Origin: CAVQJU01 sp963729215
Lineage (GTDB): Bacteria; Acidobacteriota; Vicinamibacteria; Vicinamibacterales; CAVVIG01
DNA: 64,000 bases
Direction: 5' to 3'
Assembly: GCA_963729215.1 (NCBI GenBank)
Contig: CAVSND010000031.1
Location: 62,001-126,000, forward strand
Positions within the stretch are counted from its first letter, which is position 1. Every line of letters begins with the position of its first letter. Made by a program: the position numbers and the translations under genes. The notes below the pieces were generated by a model. That model searched no databases. It was not told the origin of the DNA and saw only the letters and a list, made by a program, of their open reading frames with translations. Positions 56,508 to 64,000 of this stretch are shown here, piece by piece.

Positions 56508-58667
56508 TTACGGCACGAGGACGACAGGCGCCCGCCAGAACGCGACCTTCTGACCGGCGGGGTCGAGCACGGTGACCTGGCAGTCGTACCGCCCTGTCGC
56601 GAGACTCTCGAGCGGCAGGACGAACCTGAGAGGAACGGCCTTCGATCGGGCCTCGAGGCCGTCGGTGACCGGCAGCGGCGCGGTCTCGAGCGCCTTCGTA
56701 TCGCCTTTGTAGAACGTGACGAAGGCCACGAGCGGCTGCGTGGTCGTCGCCGCGCGCTCGTATGCCTGCAGGAACACGTACATGTCGCGGCTCTTGCTGA
56801 ACACCCGCGTCACGCTCGGAATCAGCTTCTGCCCGTCGTACACGAGGGGGTTGGCGTTGACGTTCTTGTCCGAGTCGGACTTCTGGACGTTGTAGATGGC
56901 TTCATTGAACGGGACGCGCTGGCTGGCCAGCACGACCGAACTGATCGGAATGCGCTTCTCTTCCCTGTTCAGGTTCGGGATCGTGAAGCCGGCCTGAAAC
57001 GTCCCCACCCGTCCTGTTTCCGCGTCGCGGGCCAGGAACTTGATCACGTACTTGCCCGGCAGCAGCGTGAACCCGGTTTCGTATTGAATGGGACGCCTGG
57101 CGAGCTGCGCCGCGTTCTCGTCGGTCAGCTTGATGTCCAGCTTGTCGCGCACGTTCTGAATCGTGATGCCGTATTCGTCCTTCACCTCGCCGATGAAGTC
57201 GATCATCGTCCGCGCGGCCCCGCGGCGGCGCGCCAGCGCGAGCTCGCTGCCCGGAATCTTGATGGCCACCGGGACGAAGTATTCGGCGCGATTGAGCTGG
57301 AAGTAATTCACTTCCATCGCAATCGTGATCTCGGTGACCGGGTTCTCCAGCATCAGCGCGTCTTCGAGCTGGCGCTCCTTGTCGGCCTCGCTGAACTTGG
57401 CAAACTCCTTGTCCGCGAAATAGCCCTGCCGGTAGGTCACGTCGGCCGACAAGCCGCCGGCGAGGGTGACCTTCACGCGATGGAACTTGCCGTCGAGCGC
57501 CGAGTGATTGCTGTAGAAGCCGACGATGTAGTAGCTCGTGACCGCCTGGGCCGCCTGGACGATGCCCATCGACAGGTCGTTGTAGTCGAACATCGCCTTG
57601 CCGCCCGTATCCTTCGCGAGCGAATAGAGGGTGTCCTGCGATCGCTGGAAGTTGGACAACAGATTCCCCGCGGCCTGTCCCGTCAACGCCGCGACGCCGG
57701 TCGGCGAGGGCCGCGTCGCGTCGCCGAGGGGCGCGCTGGCCACGAGGCCGCGCGCGTCCACGGGGAAGATCGACACATTCGCCCTGATGGCCGCGTTCGT
57801 GGTCGCCCGCAGCTGGGCCTGGTTGTCCACGCCGTTCAGCCGCAGGCCGCTCGAGAAGTAGACGAGGGACTTCTGGTCCGGCAGCGGCCGCAGCATCCCG
57901 ACAGCCGTCTGGAGCGCCGACAGCTGCCGATCGGTGTTCAGGATCGAAAACTCCGCATCGTCCTGACCGAAAGCGGTGCCTTCCTCGAGCGTGTCGGGTA
58001 TGCCATCGCCGTCCTTGTCTTCGCCGAAGATCAGCGTCTGCACCACCTCGAGCAGCTGCGCCTTGTTGTCGGTGAAGTCCTGCCTGACACGGACGCCGCC
58101 ACCCTGAAAGCCCATGACGGCGACCAGGTCGGCCGGTGTCATCTGCGTGTTGATGTACTTGCGCGCCGCATTGTAGGCGCGCAGCAGGTCAGCCGGAGGG
58201 AGGGCGGTCAGGTCGAAATACAGCACGAGGAGACGCCGGTTGCGGTACTTGATGTCGCCCGGCGGCGCGGATGCGATGCGCACGTCAGTCGCGGGCGCAA
58301 CGGCGCCCGCAGGGGCGGGCGGAGGTACAACAGCTGTAGTGGTATCCGCCGGTGCATCACCGACCGTGACCTGGCCGGATGCGATCGTAATGGTCGGGAG
58401 ACGCTGAAACTCGACGAAGCTCACGGTTTGGACTTCACCATCCTCGGTGACGATGAAATCCTTGGCCGTCAGGCCTTCGATCGGCTTTCCCTCTTTGTCT
58501 TTGACGCTGACCGTCTGCACAATCAGTCGGGTCGTGCTGCGGAACGTGGCGGCAGGCGTCTGCGCTGGCTGCTGCGCACTTCCGATGACGCCGGCGACCA
58601 GAACTGTGGCCGATACTCTGGCCAGTCCCGAACCACAAAGACCGCAAAGCTCACGAAGGCGGACCAA
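56508..58667 (-). CDS. VWFA-related Acidobacterial-domain secreted protein
   Basis: 719 residues, full length. The family start (FRSTTRLIVQTVSVKDKEGK, LTAKDFIVTEDGEVQTVSFV) leads into a VWFA domain (RRLLVLYFDLTALPPADLLR) and the conserved TSYYIVGFYSNHSALDGKFH junction. A calcium-like DKDGDGIPDTLEEG loop lies inside it. The start is unusual: TTG 58667, 4 bp after the OMP stop, with the first 14 residues read from a repeat-like stretch. Probably exported and co-transcribed with the TonB-type protein. Function unknown. Confidence 0.87.
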   Translation of the reverse strand: MVRLRELCGLCGSGLARVSATVLVAGVIGSAQQPAQTPAATFRSTTRLIVQTVSVKDKEGKPIEGLTAKDFIVTEDGEVQTVSFVEFQRLPTITIASGQVTVGDAPADTTTAVVPPPAPAGAVAPATDVRIASAPPGDIKYRNRRLLVLYFDLTALPPADLLRAYNAARKYINTQMTPADLVAVMGFQGGGVRVRQDFTDNKAQLLEVVQTLIFGEDKDGDGIPDTLEEGTAFGQDDAEFSILNTDRQLSALQTAVGMLRPLPDQKSLVYFSSGLRLNGVDNQAQLRATTNAAIRANVSIFPVDARGLVASAPLGDATRPSPTGVAALTGQAAGNLLSNFQRSQDTLYSLAKDTGGKAMFDYNDLSMGIVQAAQAVTSYYIVGFYSNHSALDGKFHRVKVTLAGGLSADVTYRQGYFADKEFAKFSEADKERQLEDALMLENPVTEITIAMEVNYFQLNRAEYFVPVAIKIPGSELALARRRGAARTMIDFIGEVKDEYGITIQNVRDKLDIKLTDENAAQLARRPIQYETGFTLLPGKYVIKFLARDAETGRVGTFQAGFTIPNLNREEKRIPISSVVLASQRVPFNEAIYNVQKSDSDKNVNANPLVYDGQKLIPSVTRVFSKSRDMYVFLQAYERAATTTQPLVAFVTFYKGDTKALETAPLPVTDGLEARSKAVPLRFVLPLESLATGRYDCQVTVLDPAGQKVAFWRAPVVLVP
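58628..58667. repeat. Family E repeat-like stretch, 9-bp CTTTGTGGT-type units
   Basis: On the minus strand CTTCGTGAG, CTTTGCGGT and CTTTGTGGT follow each other. This is a short 9-bp-unit array at a gene junction, and it encodes the N-terminus RLRELCGLCG of the VWFA protein. Only three units, so the repeat call is tentative. Confidence 0.5.
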
Positions 58668-58671
58668 CTCA

Positions 58672-61600
58672 TCAGAATCTCAACCGCATTGTACCTGAGG
58701 ACCTTCCTCGGCGTGTTCGCGAGACTCGGCAGACCGAACTGCTTTCCGCCGATGATGTTGTTCACGCCCGTGTACGTCTCGAGATTCAGGACATTGGTGA
58801 AATCGAGGCGCCAGTCGAAGCTGAGACGCTCGGTCCATTGAAACGTCCTCGCGACAGCCGCGTTGAGGGTGAACGCGGCCGGCCCGACAACGGAGTTCCG
58901 GCCCGCGCTGCCCCACTGGCCGGGCGCCGGCGGCGTGTACGCCTCAGGGTTGAGATAGTAGCCGTCCGGCGCCGTCAGTGTCGCACCGGTCAGGCTGGGC
59001 CGCAGCGATCCCGTCACGCCAGTGCCGGGGGTGGGCGCCAGATAGATCGGCGTGAACGGGAGGCCGCTGCCCGTGGTGAGCTGGCTGGTGACCGTCCATC
59101 CTTTGAGCAGTTGGCCCTTCACGCCATCGATGAGCGCCCCGCCGGCGACGCCGACGCCCGAGGTGTACTGAAATTGCGCCGTCACCTGGTGACGCTGATC
59201 GAAGTTGGACGGCGCGAGCTCGCCCTCGAGGTCGCGCCAGTCCTGCGCGACGACGCCGCCATTCAGGCTCACGCCCGCGAAGGCGGCGGCGTTGTCGGTG
59301 GCCTTCGCCAGCGTGTATTGCACGCTCGCCGCCAGGCCGTTGCGCAGGCGCCGTCGAAGCTGAAACTGGCCGGCGTGGCGCGACGAGCTGCCGTTCGACG
59401 TCAGATAAATGAATCCCGCGGGGCATGACGGACAGGGGATCGCCGAGCCCGGCGCATATGTATTGGGCAGGAACTCCTGGAAGAGGTGGCTCCCCTTCGT
59501 TCCCAGATATGTCGCCGTCATCGTCAGCGACCCCGGGAGGTCGCGCTGAACGAGGGCCTGCCAGTTCTGCGACGCGCCGACGCGCAGGTTCGGATCGACG
59601 GCGAATGTGTTCGACGTCGTAGACGTTGGCGGCGTGAAACCATTGGCCAGCGTCAGCGGGTGCTCGAGGCTGTTGCTGATCGTGAATGCGGTCGAGAGCG
59701 GCGGCTGCTGCGCGAGGAGAGAAGCAATCGGCTGGTAGACGGACGCGTTTCTGTAGACGCCGTAGCCCGCGCGAATGACGAGCGATGAGCCCGGCACGGG
59801 TCGCCACGCGACGCCGATACGCGGCTGGATGCCACGCCAGTCGCCGTTGACGAGCGCGGCCGGGTACGACTGGCCCGTCAGCGAGCCGGTGCCTCCCGCG
59901 AGCACCGGACTGATCGCCGAAAAACCCGGCGCGATGTCCAGGTTCACGAGCCGGCCGAAGAGTTCCGTCGGCGGCGTTTCATATTCCCATCGCACGCCCG
60001 CCTGCACCGTCAAGGTCGGGTTGAGCCTCATGTCGTCCGTGACATACGCGTCGGACGAGAACGCCCGGAGGTACTTGTCCGCGTTGCCGTAGGCGATCGA
60101 GCTCGTGCTCGGAATGCCGAGCATGAAATCCGCAAGATCAGAACCAGTCAGCTTTCCGCTGAATGAAAACCCTCCACGAGGGTTCTGCTGCGTCAGGATG
60201 TCCACATGGTTGCGTTTCAGATCGCCGCCGAACGTGAAATTGTGCCGGCCGCGGCTGAAGTAGGCCTCGGCGCCGCCGCCAAGCGTCTGGTTGCGGTTGT
60301 AGTTCGGCAGCGCGTCGCTCAGCCCGGTGATGCTCGAAAACGCCAGGCTCGGCGGGCCCCAGTTGACGGGATCCTGGTTGTTGCCGGTGATGCCGGCGGC
60401 GCCCGACACGTTCGTGCGGTTGGCAAAGTACGGCGTCACGTTGGTCGTGATCTGCGTGAACTGCACGCGCGGCCGGATCGAAAAGAACTGATTGAGGCGG
60501 CGCGTCCACGTCACCGACGTGTCCACGCCGGATAGGACGTTCGCGTCCTCGAACCCGAACAGCGTCGTCTGATCGGTGTGCGTGCGCTGATACGCGAACA
60601 GACCGATCAACTGGTTCCGGTTGTTGATCGGCTGGGTAATGCGGGTGGTGACGAGATCCTGACGGGCCGCCGTGATGAGCGGCGCCTGGAAGTTGTAGCC
60701 TCCCGACAGCAGATTCGGCCGCGGGTAATAGCCGAGGAGCGAGGCCGCCTGCGGGCTGATGCGCGAGCCGGGGATCACGTTGCCGGGGAATGGCTGTCCG
60801 GTGAGGGGATCGAAGATCGTCAGCGGACGCCCGGACGCATCCACGCTCTGGGAAAAATCGCCGCCGCGCTCGAGCATCGACGGCATGATGCCGGGCTGCG
60901 TCGTCGAGTTGTGATCGTCCGCGTACTGCACCGCCACGAACACCGTGGGACCGTTCCGCAGCACCTTTGAAAACCTGAGCGGACCGCCAAACGTGCCGAT
61001 CAGGCGGACGTCGCTATATTCGGGTTTCGCCGTTGGCAAGGCCCCGAACGTGAACGGACTCGAGTCGAACGCCGAGTTGCCCAGCACCACGCCGAGGCCA
61101 CCGTTGAAGAGCGAGCCTCGTCCCCTGCGGTTGTTACCGAAGGCGGCAGCTTGCGCAAACGGCGACGCGGCGCCGTTGTTGACGCTGCCGTTGATCAGGA
61201 ACCCGTCGGCGGCGCCGGCGTCCGGAGCAGGCTCCTCGACCGGAGCCGCGCCTCGATTGGCGGCCGGCGGTGCGGCCGATGCCGTGACGCCAGCGCGCTG
61301 AAATCCGCCGCGTCCGGGAGCGGGCGTGGTTCCCGCCGGGCGTGCGGGAGCCGATCGCGAACCCGCTGGCGGAACAGCCTGCGTCGTAACAGGCGGAGGC
61401 GGCGGCGGGAGGCCGCGTGTGATCTCTTCGAAGGGTCTGAGCGTCAGCACCCACGCCGAAGGCTGCGGCTCGGTTGTGACCGTCACCTCTCGCGTCAACG
61501 CTTCGAACCCGAGCATCTCGACGTGCAGGGTCCACGTACCGGCCGTCGCGTCGGCCAGCTCGAACGCGCCGCGTTCATCGGTCACCGTCACCAGCTTCTT

Positions 61601-61753
61601 GTCCCCGGCCGATGCCGTCACCGTCGCGCCGGGAACCGGCAGGCCCCCGAACGTGACCTGGCCGGAGTGCTCGCCGCCAGCCAGCACATGGTGCACGGCG
61701 ATGACCAGGAAGATGGCGATCAGCGCCAGGCGTCCAGGGGAAAACGCGCGCAT
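58672..61753 (-). CDS. CarboxypepD_reg/TonB-dependent outer-membrane protein (Oar-like; frameshift at end)
   Basis: About 1026 residues. Signal peptide, an N-terminal carboxypeptidase-regulatory beta sandwich (about 27-110; SGQVTFGGLPVPGATVTASA), a Pro/Ala-rich linker, then a large barrel with typical Acidobacterial motifs (FGGPLRFSKVLRNGPTVFVA, RNQLIGLFAYQ, AYVTDDMRLNPTLTVQAGVR). One extra base near 58690 hides the natural end TMRLRF, the aromatic terminus expected of a barrel. No clear plug or TonB box was located. It probably imports a polymer-derived or peptide substrate. Confidence 0.87.
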
Positions 61754-61757
61754 CGTT

Positions 61758-62672
61758 TCAGTCTTCAGTGGGGTGCTCGACGCGATCGATCACGACGACG
61801 CTGACCGGGCCCTTCGTTGACTCGAGCTTCAAGCCCAATTGCTCCTGCACAGCGGTGAAGATTGAGGGGCCGTTCGGATCGATGGCCGGCAGCGCCGGCG
61901 CGCCGGGCGGCGGATCGCCCCGGCCCTGCGGCATTTGATCGGGCGTCCACTGCAGATCCAGATCGTAGTTGCCGGCGAGACCGGTTTGATCGACGACGGT
62001 GCGGTTCACGAACCTCGCCAGCACGTTCGTCAACTGCACCATCGAGCTGCTGCCGCCCGAGAGGTTACCGGGAAACATGCGCATCCCGCAGGGCATGCGC
62101 TCCCCGGGCGCCGGTGGCGGCGGCGGCGCGCCGCGGCCACGCGCGGCAGCCATCATGGCAGCGCAGTCGGTCGCGGCAGGCTTGAGCTGCGGGCCGAGCT
62201 TGCCATCGGCCCGCGCCAGGACCAGGGCGTAGATGGCCATCTCCTTCGACTCGCGGTGCAGGATCAGCTGGAACCGATCGGCGAGCAGGGTTCTGAGCAT
62301 GGCGAACATGGCGGTCGGGGGTCCGTTGGGCCCGGGCTGCGGGTCGCCCGGCGCCTTCGCCACGATGTCAAAACGATCAGACTCGATCCATTTGGGGCCG
62401 CCCGTGATTTGAAACGCCGGCAGCGGCTGCGGGGTGCCATAGGCCGCCGAGATCAGCTCACGAAGGGGCACATTGGTCGCGCGAAACCTCCCGCCGGGTT
62501 GAAAACCGATGCCGATCCGGTTATCGCCAGATTTGTTGGCCTTCACCGAGGCGACCTCGAACGTCGCGTTGGCGTCCGGGTCAGCGTCCTGTGCCTGAAG
62601 CCGGGGGATGCGAGGAAACGCCCCGAGGGAGGCTGCGCACAGAGCGACAACGAGCAGGACGGGGTTTCGCAT
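61758..62672 (-). CDS. TIGR03435-family secreted protein (copy 1)
   Basis: 304 residues with a signal peptide (LVVALCAASLGAF). Family motifs are FEVASVKANKSGDNR, LRELISAAYG, RTLLADRFQLILHRESKEM, YALVLARADGKLGP, VDQTGLAGNYDLDLQWTPD and GLKLESTKGPVSVVVIDRVE. The family is abundant in soil Acidobacteriota and has no known function. It lies 4 bp upstream of the TonB-type gene, so the two are co-transcribed. Confidence 0.93.
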   Translation of the reverse strand: MRNPVLLVVALCAASLGAFPRIPRLQAQDADPDANATFEVASVKANKSGDNRIGIGFQPGGRFRATNVPLRELISAAYGTPQPLPAFQITGGPKWIESDRFDIVAKAPGDPQPGPNGPPTAMFAMLRTLLADRFQLILHRESKEMAIYALVLARADGKLGPQLKPAATDCAAMMAAARGRGAPPPPPAPGERMPCGMRMFPGNLSGGSSSMVQLTNVLARFVNRTVVDQTGLAGNYDLDLQWTPDQMPQGRGDPPPGAPALPAIDPNGPSIFTAVQEQLGLKLESTKGPVSVVVIDRVEHPTED

Positions 62673-62925
62673 GGTTATAGGACATTACGCCTGAGGGTTT
62701 GGTTGGGTTCCAAGCATCTGTTGCCTTCCATAGACGAACCGCGTCAGTCTTCCGTTGGCCTCGGTGTAGCGCTGGCCTTCCGCCTTCGCCGAAGCTTCCG
62801 GCGGACCGTTCGTAGCCTTGGCGGAGGCTGGTCAGGCCTGCCGGACACGGCGCGGCTGAAGCCCGGCACTACTCCTGCCCCGCTGGTCAGTTCTGATCAC
62901 GCCACCCGCCGCGGCCGGTTAACAG
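62673..62925. repeat. Gap with palindrome-rich repeat-like element (family F)
   Basis: From GTAGCGC (62765) to GGCACTAC (62872) the sequence is dense in inverted motifs: CCGCC (62780) with GGCGG (62800), GAAGCTTC (62791-62798), and GGTCAGGCCTGCCGGAC. It looks like an interspersed intergenic element of the REP type. The rest of the gap shows nothing; it also separates two TIGR03435 paralogues. Confidence 0.55.
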
Positions 62926-63858
62926 TCAGTCCTCGGCTGGCTTCTCGGCGCGGTCGATGACCATGACATCAACGAGTCCCTTCGTGGACTCCAGCTTCAA
63001 TCCAAGCTGTTCCTGCAGCGCCGTAAACAATGACGGTCCGTTCGGATCGATCGCGGTGCCATTGACGGCGACCGGCTGATCGCCGCCGCCTTGCGGCCGC
63101 GGGAGACTGTCGGGCGTCCAGGTCAGATCGACATCGAATCCGCCCGCCAGCCCGGTCTGATCGACGACGATGCGACCGGCGAACGTGGACAACGAGGAGG
63201 CCAGCGCCGCGAGCGTGGTGCCACGAGCTTTCAGGTTTCCGAAGCCGAGCATGAATCCACAGCGCGGCATCTGGCCGGGTGGCGGAGGCGCGGCCGGCGC
63301 CGTCACCGGCCCGGCGCAATCGGCATCGGATTTCTTCAGCGCCGTTCCCAGCCTGCCGTCATTCCGCGCGAGGACCATCGCGTAGGTCGGCATTTCACGT
63401 TTGTCAGGATGCGCCGTCAGCTTGAACCGATCCGCGAGAAGCGATCGCAGCATCAGCTGGAGCTCCTCTTGAGACGGGTTCCCCGTCCCGGCCTTCGCGA
63501 CCACGTCATAGCGCGCCGTGCTCATCCAGTCGGGTCCGCCGACAATCTGAAAATCCTGCAGGCGGTAAGCGTTGCGGATCATCAGCTTCAAGGGCACGTT
63601 GACGAGGCTCAGGCGTCCACCGGGCTGCGGCATCATCAGCACGCGGCCGTCGCCGGACGTGTTCGGCTTGACCGATGCCACCTCGAATGCGGGCAGTTTC
63701 GGCGCATCCGCCCCGGCCGATTGAGCGAGCGGCACGCCGCCCGCCAGCCCGAGTCCTGCCGCGACAACCACGAACGCTGTACTTGCACACGACGCCGTTC
63801 GCATGAAACCTCGCGCAGTTGGACACCGGCCGACGCGAATCAGACGGCGTCTCATCAT
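62926..63858 (-). CDS. TIGR03435-family secreted protein (copy 2)
   Basis: 310 residues from ATG 63858, which overlaps the stop of copy 3 (TAATG); ATG 63804 is an alternative. Signal peptide (TAFVVVAAGLGLAGG), then FEVASVKPNTSGDGR, LLADRFKLTAHPDKREM, VDQTGLAGGFDVDLTWTPD and the shared ending GLKLESTKGLVDVMVIDRAE. Clearly paralogous to copies 1 and 3, which argues for local duplication. Function unknown. Confidence 0.93.
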   Translation of the reverse strand: MMRRRLIRVGRCPTARGFMRTASCASTAFVVVAAGLGLAGGVPLAQSAGADAPKLPAFEVASVKPNTSGDGRVLMMPQPGGRLSLVNVPLKLMIRNAYRLQDFQIVGGPDWMSTARYDVVAKAGTGNPSQEELQLMLRSLLADRFKLTAHPDKREMPTYAMVLARNDGRLGTALKKSDADCAGPVTAPAAPPPPGQMPRCGFMLGFGNLKARGTTLAALASSLSTFAGRIVVDQTGLAGGFDVDLTWTPDSLPRPQGGGDQPVAVNGTAIDPNGPSLFTALQEQLGLKLESTKGLVDVMVIDRAEKPAED

Positions 63859-64000
63859 TAATTGTCCATCGGCTGCTCGGCGCGGTCGATCACGAGCACG
63901 CTGACGGGACCCTTCGTCGATTCGAGCTTCAAGCCAAGCTGTTCCTGCAGCGCCGTGAAGATCGACGGACCGTCGCTCGCCGGAGGCGCCGGGCCGCCAT
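63858..64000 (-). CDS. TIGR03435-family secreted protein (copy 3, C-terminal part only)
   Basis: The last 46 codons of a third copy run off the right edge: GPSIFTALQEQLGLKLESTK, GPVSVLVIDRAEQPMDN, stop at 63858-63860. The ending matches copy 1 more closely (GPVSV-V-IDR) than copy 2. Translation of copy 2 is coupled to it. Confidence 0.93.
   Translation of the reverse strand, partial: GGPAPPASDGPSIFTALQEQLGLKLESTKGPVSVLVIDRAEQPMDN

Overview
The window reads as a high-GC chromosomal segment of a soil- or sediment-type Acidobacteriota, most likely of the Vicinamibacteria type. The markers are protein families rather than rRNA: two VWFA-related Acidobacterial-domain proteins (TIGR03436 type), a tandem array of TIGR03435 'soil-associated' proteins, and a large CarboxypepD_reg/TonB-dependent (Oar-like) outer-membrane protein. 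This is inference from family distribution. There is no rRNA, no phage, no insertion sequence and no CRISPR array.

Layout. 1-3.0 kb: a LysR regulator divergent from a short leuA-type synthase, then a rhomboid protease. 3.1-18.2 kb: one long minus-strand operon of the MoxR/Bat type (GT-C mannosyltransferase, TPR-gluzincin, DUF4159, MoxR, DUF58, BatA/VWA, DUF4175, VWA/amidotransferase-like, and a clan-CD caspase-like protein that lacks an obvious catalytic Cys). 18.3-22.0 kb: a lipid/polyketide-like cluster (ICMT-like, FAD reductase, ketosynthase, MddA/NnrU-like). 22.2-29.6 kb: an ECF sigma-FecR pair, lon, and a translationally coupled cupredoxin/HD-GYP/outer-membrane protein trio. 29.7-44.5 kb: housekeeping genes (glycosyltransferase-like, PmtA-like methyltransferase, phosphoesterase, nuoI, LytS-LytTR, lepB, glutaminyl cyclase, moaC, rex, OPT transporter, VWFA protein, plsC, carD). 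44.93 kb: tRNA-Leu(CAA). 45.3-51.0 kb: an accessory oxidase locus with a LodA-type CTQ oxidase, its LodB-type flavoprotein and a very large multicopper-oxidase/kelch fusion. 51.4-56.4 kb: SDR, Tat-exported zinc alcohol dehydrogenase, cupin, DUF2252, a small Tat-signal protein and tatC. 56.5-64 kb: VWFA protein, TonB-type OMP and three TIGR03435 paralogues.

Two things run through the whole window. First, many intergenic gaps carry short-unit (7-9 bp) tandem repeats of several unrelated sequence families (unit ATGACCAG/ATGACTAG; GGCTCGT; TTTTACG; G-rich GGCAGGA; others), often as two inverted arms around a variable AT-rich centre. They abut or enter genes, supplying stop codons, C-terminal tails, start regions and even a signal peptide. 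This is the most unusual signal here and I do not know a described name for it. Second, about eleven genes are interrupted by single-base frameshifts, ten of them in the +1 (extra base) direction and mostly beside G/C doublets or triplets. That pattern points to residual consensus indel errors rather than gene decay, so the affected genes are annotated as intact proteins with a frameshift noted.
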